In this document: piece after piece, positions 49,938-58,325 of the stretch
Position numbering within the stretch: position 1 is the first letter of the stretch
How the letters are laid out: each line of letters begins with the position of its first letter
Assembly: GCA_001664505.1 (NCBI GenBank)
Contig: CP011806.1
Location: forward strand, 2,783,263-2,847,262
Direction: 5' to 3'
DNA length: 64,000 nucleotides
From: Acidobacteria bacterium Mor1
Lineage (GTDB): Bacteria > Acidobacteriota > Polarisedimenticolia > Polarisedimenticolales > Polarisedimenticolaceae
Program-made: the position numbers and the translations under genes
The notes under the pieces: model-generated
What the model was told of the DNA's origin: nothing
Databases searched by the model: none
The model's input: the letters and a program-made list of their open reading frames with translations, nothing else

Positions 49938-52900
49938 CTACGCCTGCTCCACGCCGAACTTGAAGGTCGACTCCTCGATCGCCGTCTCGTGAACCTCACC
50001 CGCCGGGGTTCCCGCCAGGAGCTCCACGCTCAGCGTTTCGCCGGCGATCCACTCACGGTGGGCGGCGATGGCGTCGGCCAGTTCGCCCTCGGCTTCGTAG
50101 GCGACCTTGATCCGCGCCTCGTAGGCCAGGTCCATGGTCTTGCGGGCTGTCTGGATACGGTTGACCGTTTCCCGGGCCAGACCCTCGAGGCGTAGCTCCG
50201 GCGTGATGTGGGTGTCGAGCACGATCACCCGGCCGTGTTCGCCCGAAGCGGCGTAGCCCTCTTTTTCCTTCAGCCGCACCTGGATCTCGTCCTTGGTCAG
50301 GGTGAAGGGCTCGCCGTCGATCTCGAGCTGGAACTCACCCTTTTCGTCCAGCGCCTCGTAGAGCGCGGCGCCGTCCGCCTGCTGCAGCGCCTTCTTGCAG
50401 AGCGGCATCTTCTTGCCCAGCTTGGGGCCCAGGGCGCGGAAGTTGGGGACGATCTCGAACTCGACGTACCTGCCCGGCTCGTCGGTGGTGACGATTTCCT
50501 TGACGTTGAGTTCCTCGCGGATGGCGTCGGTGTAGGCGTCGAGCTTCTCGTCGTGGGCCAGCACCACGATCGCCTGGGACAGCGGCTGGCGCACCTTGAG
50601 GTTATGGCTCGAACGGACCTGCAGGCCGAGCGCCACGAGGTCGCGCACCAGCGCCATCGAGCGGCGCAGCTCCGCATCCTCGGCTGACTCCTCGCGAACC
50701 TCCGGGTATTCACAGAGATGCACCGAGACCGGTGCCGAATCGTCGAAGGGCAGCACCAGCTTGCGGTGCAGGGTGTCGGCGATGAACGGGGTCAGCGGCG
50801 CCAGCAAGCGGGACAGCTCACAGAGCACCTCGTACAGCGTCGAGAAGGCGGCGCGCTTGTCGTCGCCGTCCCCTTCGGCCCAGAAGCGCGGCCGGCTGCG
50901 GCGCACGTACCAGTTGGAAACACCGTCGACCAGCGCCTGCACCCTGCGCGCCGCGGTGTGAGTCTCCAACCGCTCGAAGGCGGCGTGGACATCCCGCACC
51001 GCTTGCTCGGTCTCGGCCAGCACCCAGCGATCCAGCGTGTGCCGTGACTCAACCGCGGGGCGTTCCGCCCGGGGATCCCAGCCGTCGATCCGCGCATAGG
51101 TGGTGAAGAACGAGAGCACGTTCCAGACCTTGAGCAACAGCTCCCGGGCAGCATCCTTGGCCACGCCGGCGCCAAAGCGGGTGCCGATGCCCGGTACGTT
51201 CTGCACGAACAGCGCCCAGCGCACCGCGTCGGCACTGTGCTGTTCCAGCGCCTCCATCGGCGGCTCGTAGTTCTTGTAGCGCTTGGAGAGCTTCTTGCCC
51301 TTCTCGTCGGTGATATGTCCGAGGACCACGCAGCTCTTGAACGGGTGCGGCGTCTCGGCGTCGGGAAAGAGCAACGTCGAGATCTGCAGCATCGCGTTCC
51401 ACCAGCCGCGGGTCTGGTCGATCGCCTCGGTGATGAAGTTCGCCGGGAACGCCGCCTCGAACTTGTCCTTGTTCTTGTGCGGGTAACCCCACTGGGCGAA
51501 GGGCATCGAACCGGCGTCGAACCAGCAGTCGACCACCTCGGGCACCCGGCGGTAGACTCCGGGCTCCCCGTCCTTCTGCCAGGTGACCTCGTCGATCCAG
51601 GGCTTGTGCACCATCAGCGCATCGTCGAGGCTCGGATCTTCCTTCTTCCGCTTCTCGAAGTAGGCGAAGGCGTTTGGGTTGCGCTCGAGAATCTCGTCCA
51701 CCGAGCCGACGCTGTCCATCGCGCCGGTCTCGTCGTTGATCCAGATCGGTAGCGGCGTGCCCCACCAGCGCTCGCGGCTGATCGCCCAGTCGACGTTGTT
51801 GCGCAGGAAGTCGCCCATGCGGCCGTCACGGATGTGAGCCGGCTGCCAGGTGATCTCGGCGTTGTTGGCGACGACCTTGTCCTTCTCGGTGCTGGTGCGG
51901 ATGAACCAGCTCTTGCGGGCGTACTGGATCAGCGGATCGCTCTCGGCCCGGGGACTGAACGGATAGTCGTGGCGATAGGTGCTGTGGTGGTAGAGCAGGC
52001 CCCGATCCTTGAGATCCCGGATCAGCGGCTTGTCCGCCTCCTTGAAATTCATCCCGGCGACGAAGTCGCAATCGGCGGCGAAGCGTCCGTCGGGTTCGAC
52101 CAGCTGCAGGAAGGCGAAGCCGTTCTCCTGGCCGAAGCGGTAGTCGTCCTCACCGAAGGCGGGCGCGCAGTGCACGACACCGGTGCCGCTGTCCAGGGTG
52201 ACGAAGTCGCCGGCGCCGACCTCGTAGCGCTTGCCCTCACCGGGATCGCGGAAACTGTAGAGCGGCTCGTAGGAGCGGCCGACCAGTTCGCTGCCCGGGA
52301 ACTCCCGCAGCACCTCGAAGTCCTCGCCGAGCACCTTGCCGGCCAGCGCCTTGGCCAGGATCAGCTTCTCGCCGTTCTGTTCCGCCTCGACGTAGGTCTC
52401 CCTGGCCGCAACGGCCAGCGCGATGTTCGACGGCAGGGTCCAGGGGGTCGTGGTCCAGGCCAGGACCGAGGCGCCGTCTTCCAGACGGAAGCGCACCACC
52501 ACCGCCGGGTCGTCGACCTCGCGGTAGCCCTCGCCGACCTCACCCTGGGAGAGCGCGGTGCCTCCCTGAGGCCACCACCAGACGCTCTTGTATCCCTGGT
52601 ACAGCTTGCCCTGCTTGAATAGAGTCGACAGCGCCCACCAGACACTCTCCACGTAGTAGCGGTGATAGGTGGCGTAGCCGTCGGGGTCGTACCAGAAGCC
52701 GACCCGGGCGCTCATTCGTTCCCACTCGTCGATGTAGCGCCAGACCGATTCGATGCAGAGGCGGGTGAACTTCTCGATCCCGAAGCGCTCGACATCCTCC
52801 TTGGTCGGGATGTCGAACTCCTTCTGCACCTCGACCTCGACCGGAAGGCCGTGGGTATCCCAGCCCGCCCGGCGCGGCACGTGGTAGCCGCTCATGGTTC

Positions 52901-53114
52901 GGTAGCGCAGCACCACGTCCTTGGCCACGCGGGTCAGCACGTGCCCCCAGTGGGGAATGCCGTTGGCGGTCGGCGGTCCCTCGTAGAAGGTGAACTGCGG
53001 CTTGCCGCGGCTCTCCTCCACCGACCGCTCGAAGACGCGTTCGCGCTTCCAGAATTCGAGGAGCTCGCGCTCCAGTTCGGGGAATGAAACCTGTGGTGCA
53101 ACGGGATCGAACAT
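49938..53114 (-). CDS. ileS: Isoleucyl-tRNA synthetase, type 2 (eukaryote-like) form
   Basis: 1058 residues, class Ia synthetase charging tRNA-Ile. The first signature is H55-W-G-H58 (GPPTANGIPHWGHVLTR) and the second is KGKKLSKRYKNY. The opening YEGPPTANG and the K-L-S-K-R form match the IleS2/eukaryote-like clade rather than the KMSKS type of E. coli IleS. The CP1 editing domain is present (LAWTTTPWTLPSNIALAV). The C-terminal anticodon region is long, as in type 2. The zinc-knuckle segment that usually reads CPxCGTPLS is WPQGGTALS here, so that zinc site is lost. No T-box leader is visible upstream. Starts at ATG 53114, divergent from the aminotransferase gene. Confidence 0.95.
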   Translation of the reverse strand: MFDPVAPQVSFPELERELLEFWKRERVFERSVEESRGKPQFTFYEGPPTANGIPHWGHVLTRVAKDVVLRYRTMSGYHVPRRAGWDTHGLPVEVEVQKEFDIPTKEDVERFGIEKFTRLCIESVWRYIDEWERMSARVGFWYDPDGYATYHRYYVESVWWALSTLFKQGKLYQGYKSVWWWPQGGTALSQGEVGEGYREVDDPAVVVRFRLEDGASVLAWTTTPWTLPSNIALAVAARETYVEAEQNGEKLILAKALAGKVLGEDFEVLREFPGSELVGRSYEPLYSFRDPGEGKRYEVGAGDFVTLDSGTGVVHCAPAFGEDDYRFGQENGFAFLQLVEPDGRFAADCDFVAGMNFKEADKPLIRDLKDRGLLYHHSTYRHDYPFSPRAESDPLIQYARKSWFIRTSTEKDKVVANNAEITWQPAHIRDGRMGDFLRNNVDWAISRERWWGTPLPIWINDETGAMDSVGSVDEILERNPNAFAYFEKRKKEDPSLDDALMVHKPWIDEVTWQKDGEPGVYRRVPEVVDCWFDAGSMPFAQWGYPHKNKDKFEAAFPANFITEAIDQTRGWWNAMLQISTLLFPDAETPHPFKSCVVLGHITDEKGKKLSKRYKNYEPPMEALEQHSADAVRWALFVQNVPGIGTRFGAGVAKDAARELLLKVWNVLSFFTTYARIDGWDPRAERPAVESRHTLDRWVLAETEQAVRDVHAAFERLETHTAARRVQALVDGVSNWYVRRSRPRFWAEGDGDDKRAAFSTLYEVLCELSRLLAPLTPFIADTLHRKLVLPFDDSAPVSVHLCEYPEVREESAEDAELRRSMALVRDLVALGLQVRSSHNLKVRQPLSQAIVVLAHDEKLDAYTDAIREELNVKEIVTTDEPGRYVEFEIVPNFRALGPKLGKKMPLCKKALQQADGAALYEALDEKGEFQLEIDGEPFTLTKDEIQVRLKEKEGYAASGEHGRVIVLDTHITPELRLEGLARETVNRIQTARKTMDLAYEARIKVAYEAEGELADAIAAHREWIAGETLSVELLAGTPAGEVHETAIEESTFKFGVEQA

Positions 53115-53171
53115 AGGCGGGAAAATATCACCGCCTCCGGGGAACGTCTAACGGGGAAATCCCAAGCCTGG

Positions 53172-53189
53172 ACAGGGCTTTGGCCCTGT
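53172..53189 (+). promoter_or_regulatory. Hairpin immediately upstream of class V aminotransferase start
   Basis: ACAGGGC at 53172-53178 and GCCCTGT at 53183-53189 form a perfect 7-bp stem around TTTG. It ends 4 bases before the ATG at 53194 and 13 before the one at 53203, where a Shine-Dalgarno would be expected. It might limit ribosome access or, read on the other strand, lie in the ileS leader. Confidence 0.3.
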
Positions 53190-53193
53190 TAGC

Positions 53194-54318
53194 ATGCCGG
53201 GCATGATCTATCTCAACCATGTGGGCACCAGCTGGCCCAAACCGCCTGGAGTGGCCGAGGCGATCGAGGCCGCGGCGAGGTCGGAGCCCCCCGCCTGGGC
53301 CGGTCTGGCCGAGGAGGCGGGAAAGGCCATCGCCGGCTTCTTCGGCTGCGGGCCCGAGCGCTTTCTCTGGGCCCAGTCCTGTACCCAGGCGCTGGCCTTC
53401 GCCCTGGACGATTTCCCCTGGGAATCGGGCGATGTGCTGCTGACCGGTTCGCTGGAGCACCATGCACTCTCCCGCTGGCCCCAGAAACTGGCGGCCCGGG
53501 GGGTGGTCCACGAGGCGATCCCCTTCGCCGACCCCTGGGGGGTCGACCCGGCCTGGGTCGAGGAGCGGCTGGCTCGCGGCGGGGTGCGCATGCTCGCCTT
53601 CGCCCACGGATGCAACGTCTCGGGTCATCTGCTGCCGATGGGGGAACTCTGTTCCCTGGCTCGCAAGCATGGCGTGACCAGCCTGGTCGACGGCGCCCAG
53701 AGCGCCGGCTTCGAACCGATCGCACTGGGCGGCGAGTCGGCGGAAGAGCCGGACATGTTCACCTTCGCCGGACACAAGGGGCCGATGGGGCCCCTCGGCG
53801 TCGGCGGCCTCTACGTGCGCCCGGGAGTCTCCCTGGCCTCCCCCGAGGCGAGCTGCGACCTGCCGGGCGGAGCCTGCCGGATCGACGCCGGCCGCATGCC
53901 CGACTACTGCGACAGCGGATCGATGAACCTGCCGGCGCTGGCCGGCCTGGCGGCGGGGGTTCGCTGGATCGAGCAGCAAGGGATCGAGTCATTGCGCAGC
54001 AGGGTCCTGGACCACACGCGGCGAATGATCGAGGGCTTCGCGAGTGTTCCCGGGTTGCGTGTGATCGGTCCCGGTGGGGACGTCCCCCGCACGCCTGCGG
54101 TTTCTGTCGTGTCCTCGCGGCACTCGTCGGACGAACTCGCCGCACTCCTCGCCGAGGGTCACGGAATCATGGCTCGGCCGGGACACCAATGCGCCCCTTG
54201 GGCCCACAGCGCCCTGGGCACCGAGACCCACGGCACCCTGCGCTTCAGCGCCGGACCGTTCATCCCGGAGCACCAGGTCGACTCGGCAATCGATGCGCTG
54301 ATGGAAGTGATGAAGTAG
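53194..54318 (+). CDS. Class V aminotransferase, cysteine-desulfurase-like
   Basis: 374 residues from ATG 53194 (371 from ATG 53203, which better matches the family start MIYLNHVGTSWPKPPGV). A PLP enzyme of fold type I: LEHHALSRWP and DGAQSAGFEP hold cofactor-binding residues and the Schiff-base lysine is in TFAGHKGPMG. Near the C-terminus GIMARPGHQCAPWAHSALGT contains a Cys in the loop where SufS/CsdA cysteine desulfurases carry the catalytic persulfide cysteine. Release of sulfur from cysteine is therefore plausible. No Isc/Suf scaffold gene is adjacent, so a role in Fe-S assembly is not shown. Immediately downstream is a simple-sequence tract. Confidence 0.85.
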   Translation: MPGMIYLNHVGTSWPKPPGVAEAIEAAARSEPPAWAGLAEEAGKAIAGFFGCGPERFLWAQSCTQALAFALDDFPWESGDVLLTGSLEHHALSRWPQKLAARGVVHEAIPFADPWGVDPAWVEERLARGGVRMLAFAHGCNVSGHLLPMGELCSLARKHGVTSLVDGAQSAGFEPIALGGESAEEPDMFTFAGHKGPMGPLGVGGLYVRPGVSLASPEASCDLPGGACRIDAGRMPDYCDSGSMNLPALAGLAAGVRWIEQQGIESLRSRVLDHTRRMIEGFASVPGLRVIGPGGDVPRTPAVSVVSSRHSSDELAALLAEGHGIMARPGHQCAPWAHSALGTETHGTLRFSAGPFIPEHQVDSAIDALMEVMK

Positions 54319-54360
54319 CGGCGCGCCTTGGCTGGGGGTGTTGGCTGGGCGGCGCGGCGG

Positions 54361-54556
54361 TTCGGCTCCTCGGTGGCTCGGCTCCTCGGCTCCTCGGCGA
54401 TTCGGCTCCTCGGCTCCTCGGCTCCTCGGTGGCTCGGCGGTTCGGCGATTCGGCGATTCGGCGATTCGGCGGCTCCAGCGACTCCAGCGACTCCAACGGC
54501 TCCAGCAGCTCCAGCAGCTCCAGCAGCTCCAGCGGCTCAGCGGCTCAGCGGCGGCG
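54361..54556 (+). repeat. Simple-sequence tract of 8-9-bp units (TCGGCTCC, TTCGGCGA, CTCCAGCGA)
   Basis: Starting 42 bases after the aminotransferase stop, the sequence is made only of short tandem units: about ten octamers TCGGCTCC/TCGGTGGC, four TTCGGCGA/TTCGGCGG, seven nonamers CTCCAGCGA/CTCCAGCAG, then two CTCAGCGG. The 310-base gap (54319-54628) holds nothing else clear apart from a GGAGG at 54601-54605. Frames through it encode low-complexity peptide without other coding signs. Confidence 0.85.
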
Positions 54557-54628
54557 GGTTATGGATCCGAAACGTCGTTGTGGCCGCGAATTGGTTTTTC
54601 GGAGGCTTCTTTCGCGTAACATTCGCCC

Positions 54629-56698
54629 ATGAAGCCTCACCTCCAGCAACGCCCGCTCGGAAAGCCCCCTCGGGGCCCGAGACCGGCGCCCGACGGCAAA
54701 GGGCCGGCGCACGATCTCCTTCGCACGATCTCCGAAGGAATCGAACTGCTGCAACGAAACGTGCCTGCGGGCTATGGAGACTTGCCCAGCCGGCGAGATC
54801 GACGCGACCTGCACCCCTTCGAAGCGGCGCTTTGCCTCGACCGCCCATTGCGGCAACTCTCTCGGGCATCGGGTGCGATCGACCGGGCGTTGGCGTTGCG
54901 ATTGTCGAGGCTCCGACAAAGTCGTGGCAGTTTGCGCTTGGGGTATTCGAGCTTCGGTGACTACGCCCGGGAAAGACTGGGCATGAGCGAGAGAGCCGCT
55001 CATGACCTGGCGCGGCTGGGCAAGGCGCTCCACTCGCTGCCTCGGCTCGACCAGGCTCTGCGACGCGGAATCCTGACGTGGAGCGCCGCGTTTCAAGTGG
55101 CCCGGGTCGCCCGAGCATCCGACGAGCGGGAGTGGGTTGAGCGGGCGCGCGTGCATAGCGTTCATGAACTCAAGGCCCTCGTCAGGGCGGCCCTTGCAAC
55201 CCGTACCGGGACCGGAACGGCACGAGCCGAGGCTGTCCCGCAGGCGGATGACGCTTCGCCCGAATCGTCTGCCGAGCCGTCGATCCAGGACTTGGACGAA
55301 CGGACCGTTCGAAAGCGAGTCCAGGCGACTCGGCTGCAGGCGCGCTGTTGGTACGCCGCAGTTGAACTCTGCGAGCAACTGGTTGCCGCGCCGATGTCTC
55401 CCCTCGAACCCCCGGAGTACCTGCTTGCCGAGTTCCTCTCTGGATCGAGGATTCAGGCAAACGATGCCGTTGGCTCGGTCTCCGCCGGTCGCGAGCCTTC
55501 GCAAGAGAAGGTTCTGGAACTCGATGCAGAACGTGTTGTGACCGGTCCGACCCCCTGTGTCGAACTAGACCAGCTGGACGTAGAGCTGTCGCCTGACGTT
55601 TCCGCCGCCTTTGCCGGGCTCGACGCAGAGATCCCGGTGGTGCCCCACGAACTGGACCGGTCCATGCGGATCCTGGTCGCCGGCCGGCGAAGTCTCGATC
55701 TCGATCTCGGCCGCCTGCTGCGCAACTTCGGGCATCTGGGGCTCTGCCGCCAACTCGGTTTTCCCAGTCTCAGCACCTACGTTGAGGAGCGATTGGGCAT
55801 CTCCACCCGCAAGGCCGGGTTGTTATCGAGACTGGCTCGCGGCCTGGATCGCGCGCCTCAGGTCGGTCGTGCCGTACGCTGCGGCCATATCGGCGTCGTT
55901 GCAGCCCTCGAAGTATGCCGGTTGGTACTCGACTCTACCGAGGAGTTCCACTGGGTGGAAAGGGCGCGCAGTGTCTCGGTGGCCCGGCTACGCCGTGAAA
56001 TCGGCTGGGGCCTGCGTAGGCGTGTACTCACCGGCGGCATCCGCAGAGTTCTACCTCCTCCCCGCGGCACGCTCCCCACCGAACTTGACGGAGTCGTCGA
56101 AGAACTGATCGAAGCTCGGCAAACGTTCGCAGAAGGTACGACGACCATTGACGAGAATGCGACCTCCTCCTCTAGGAATCGCAGCGCCGAAGCCGATGAC
56201 CCAAGCAATTCGACTACAGTCGTGATGCCGCTGCTGCTCTCGATGACAGCCTACGAACAATGGGAAGACGCACGATCGGCTCTGAGCGAAACACTTGACG
56301 TTGCCCGACCTCGCGACTGCGACGTACTGCACCATGTTGCTCTGGGCTTTCTTGCGAGCTACCTACCCGAATGGCTGGTCGCGCTCGAAACGTCGGACCC
56401 GATCGCCATTCGTGAGCAATTCCGCTGCGCGGCGCCCGGATGCACCCAGCGCTGCGGTGCGGGGCACCATATCCGGTTCAAGTCCCAAGGCGGGTCCGAT
56501 GAAGCCTGGAATCTGGTGTTCCTATGCTTCGAACATCACATCCTCGGGGTCCACGCAGGTGTGGTTCGGGTTCATGGTCGCGCGCCGGACCGGCTGGTGT
56601 TTGAGTTGGGTATCGACAAGTGCGGGACTCCCCTGGAGACCTGGATCAACGGCTGGAGGGCGGAGCCTTACCCCTCCACCCGCCGCGACGCAGCCTGA
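54629..56698 (+). CDS. HNH endonuclease-like protein with duplicated helical domain (13E12/DUF222-like)
   Basis: 689 residues. The body contains two copies of a helical module, about residues 88-192 and 345-455, each with an F/LP-S-x-Y/D-YxxERLG motif (SFGDYARERLGMSERAAHDL and SLSTYVEERLGISTRKAGLL) and ending WVERAR(V/S)(H)SV. The C-terminus (about 580-665) is an HNH nuclease: a C-x4-C pair in RCAAPGCTQRCGAGHH, the HHIRFKSQGGSDEAWNLV core and CFEHHILGVHAG. The resemblance is to 13E12 repeat proteins of Actinobacteria, a selfish-like expanded family. Codon choice is visibly less GC-extreme than in neighbours (more TTG, CGA, GAA, ACG), suggesting transfer. A poorly placed Shine-Dalgarno lies 23 bases upstream. 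Confidence 0.8.
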   Translation: MKPHLQQRPLGKPPRGPRPAPDGKGPAHDLLRTISEGIELLQRNVPAGYGDLPSRRDRRDLHPFEAALCLDRPLRQLSRASGAIDRALALRLSRLRQSRGSLRLGYSSFGDYARERLGMSERAAHDLARLGKALHSLPRLDQALRRGILTWSAAFQVARVARASDEREWVERARVHSVHELKALVRAALATRTGTGTARAEAVPQADDASPESSAEPSIQDLDERTVRKRVQATRLQARCWYAAVELCEQLVAAPMSPLEPPEYLLAEFLSGSRIQANDAVGSVSAGREPSQEKVLELDAERVVTGPTPCVELDQLDVELSPDVSAAFAGLDAEIPVVPHELDRSMRILVAGRRSLDLDLGRLLRNFGHLGLCRQLGFPSLSTYVEERLGISTRKAGLLSRLARGLDRAPQVGRAVRCGHIGVVAALEVCRLVLDSTEEFHWVERARSVSVARLRREIGWGLRRRVLTGGIRRVLPPPRGTLPTELDGVVEELIEARQTFAEGTTTIDENATSSSRNRSAEADDPSNSTTVVMPLLLSMTAYEQWEDARSALSETLDVARPRDCDVLHHVALGFLASYLPEWLVALETSDPIAIREQFRCAAPGCTQRCGAGHHIRFKSQGGSDEAWNLVFLCFEHHILGVHAGVVRVHGRAPDRLVFELGIDKCGTPLETWINGWRAEPYPSTRRDAA

Positions 56699-56709
56699 GG
56701 CTCCGAGCG

Positions 56710-56716
56710 CTATACT
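56710..56716 (+). promoter_or_regulatory. Possible -10 (TATACT) upstream of DAHP synthase
   Basis: TATACT at 56711-56716 lies in the 83-base gap after the HNH gene, in GCGCTATACTTGGCGC context. No -35 is seen at the right distance. The same hexamer precedes the first coiled-coil gene at 426-431. Confidence 0.3.
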
Positions 56717-56781
56717 TGGCGCTTTGGAATCACTTGCCCTGAGCACAGCCGTCGCCGGGCGGCAGCCGGAGAGAACCCACC

Positions 56782-58128
56782 ATGACCTGGAGCCCCGACT
56801 CCTGGCGGCAAAAGACCGTGGGCCAGGATGTGGCCTACCCCGACGCCGAGGCGCTGGCCCGGGCGCTGGCCCGCATCTCTGCGTTGCCGCCGCTGGTGAC
56901 CTCCTGGGAGGTCGAGGCGCTCAAGGACAAGCTGGCCGATGCCGCCCGGGGTGAGGCGTTCCTGCTCCAGGGAGGCGACTGCGCCGAATCCTTCGACGAC
57001 TGCACCTCGGACTCCATCGCGGTCAAGCTCAAGATCCTGCTGCAGATGAGCCTGGTGCTGGTCCACGGCACCCGCAAGCCGGTGATCCGCCTGGGCCGCA
57101 TCGCCGGCCAGTACGCCAAGCCCCGCTCCGCCGACACCGAGACCCGGGGAGAGGTCACGCTGCCGTCCTACCGGGGGGATCTGGTCAACCGCTCCCCCTT
57201 CACCGAGGAAGACCGCACTCCCGATCCGGAGCTGTTGCTCAAGGGCTACCAGCACGCGGGGATGACCCTGAACTTCATCCGTGCCCTGGCCGACAGCGGC
57301 TTCGCCGATCTGCACCACCCTGAATACTGGAACATCGACTTCGCCCGGCCCTCGAAGTACTGGGAGCAGTACCGGCAGCTGGTCGAGAACATCCGCGACT
57401 CGATCTCGTTCATGGAGGCGATCAGCGGCTCCGACAGCCGGGGCGCCCAGCGGGTCGACGTCTACACCAGTCACGAGGCGCTGTCGCTGAACTACGAACT
57501 GGCTCAGACCCGCGAGGTGCCGCACCGCCGGGGTTGGTACAACCTGACCACCCACTTCCCCTGGATCGGCATGCGCACCTGTCAGGTCGACGGCGCTCAC
57601 GTCGAGTACTGCCGCGGCATCCGCAACCCGCTTGGCATCAAGATCGGACCGGGCATGAGCGCCGAGTGGCTCGGCGAATTGCTCGAGGTGCTGCATCCCG
57701 ACAACGAACCGGGACGGCTGGTGTTGATCCACCGCTTCGGCGCCGGCAAGATCGCGGACCAGCTACCGAAGGCGATCGAGGCGGTCCGCGCCGCGGGCAA
57801 GCAGGTGGTGTGGTGCGCCGACCCGATGCACGGCAACACCGAGACCACCGCTGAGGGGATCAAGACCCGGCGCTTCGACCGGATCCTCGACGAACTGGAG
57901 CAGGCCTTCGACATCCACGCCGAGATGGGCTCGGTTCTCGGGGGCGTGCACATCGAGCTGACCGGCGAGAACGTGACCGAGTGCACCGGCGGCTCCAGCG
58001 GCGTCGAGGACGCCGATCTGCACCGGGCCTACAAGTCCAAGGTCGACCCGCGGCTGAACTACGAACAGGCCCTGGAGATCTCGATGCGGATCGCTGCTCG
58101 GATCCGGGGGCAGTCCGCCCAGGGCTAG
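56782..58128 (+). CDS. aroG: 3-deoxy-7-phosphoheptulonate (DAHP) synthase, class II
   Basis: 448 residues, the normal length for the plant-like class II enzyme. GGAGAG lies 7 bases before the ATG. Signature segments are FLLQGGDCAESFDDCTSD, KPVIRLGRIAGQYAKPRSAD, KGYQHAGMTLNFIRALADSG, YTSHEALSLNYE and PHRRGWYNLTTHFPWIG, and the C-terminal ITGENVTEC-like part reads LTGENVTECTGGSSGVED. It condenses phosphoenolpyruvate and erythrose 4-phosphate in the first step of the shikimate pathway, in the cytosol, using a divalent metal held by Cys, His, Glu and Asp. It follows the HNH gene and is followed by a terminator-like hairpin and the SLOG-like gene. Confidence 0.95.
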   Translation: MTWSPDSWRQKTVGQDVAYPDAEALARALARISALPPLVTSWEVEALKDKLADAARGEAFLLQGGDCAESFDDCTSDSIAVKLKILLQMSLVLVHGTRKPVIRLGRIAGQYAKPRSADTETRGEVTLPSYRGDLVNRSPFTEEDRTPDPELLLKGYQHAGMTLNFIRALADSGFADLHHPEYWNIDFARPSKYWEQYRQLVENIRDSISFMEAISGSDSRGAQRVDVYTSHEALSLNYELAQTREVPHRRGWYNLTTHFPWIGMRTCQVDGAHVEYCRGIRNPLGIKIGPGMSAEWLGELLEVLHPDNEPGRLVLIHRFGAGKIADQLPKAIEAVRAAGKQVVWCADPMHGNTETTAEGIKTRRFDRILDELEQAFDIHAEMGSVLGGVHIELTGENVTECTGGSSGVEDADLHRAYKSKVDPRLNYEQALEISMRIAARIRGQSAQG

Positions 58129-58144
58129 TTTCCCGGCAATCCGG

Positions 58145-58161
58145 GGCCCTGTGGCCTTTTT
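58145..58161 (+). terminator. Weak terminator-like hairpin after DAHP synthase
   Basis: GGCC at 58145-58148 pairs with GGCC at 58153-58156 around CTGT and is followed by five T (58157-58161). The stem is short. A CCCGG/CCGGG pair just upstream may extend it. Confidence 0.4.
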
Positions 58162-58195
58162 CCGGGCAAACTGGCACAATCCCCCGGCCCGGCCA

Positions 58196-58250
58196 CCGCG
58201 GGAAGATACCCGCGGCCATCCCATTCAAGACGCCCGCCCCGAGCGGCGGG
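58196..58250 (+). promoter_or_regulatory. Two consecutive hairpins in the leader of the SLOG-like gene
   Basis: CCGCGGG at 58196-58202 pairs with CCCGCGG at 58209-58215 around AAGATA, and CCCGCC at 58233-58238 pairs with GGCGGG at 58245-58250 around CCGAGC. They lie 75-130 bases before the next ATG and could structure its leader. No ligand-binding class is recognised. Confidence 0.3.
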
Positions 58251-58325
58251 AGCGGCCAGGCGCTTTCGGATGCCGGGCTGCCAGGCCGGTGCCTTAGGAC
58301 CGACGCTTTAGGAGACGCAACGACC

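Noticed and set aside
53115-53193. T-box leader of ileS
   Set aside because: No AGGGTGG-x-ACCGCG-like T-box sequence and the leader is too short.
54361-54556. CRISPR array or coding repeat
   Set aside because: Units are 8-9 bp with no spacers, and the frames through it give low-complexity peptides without start signals.
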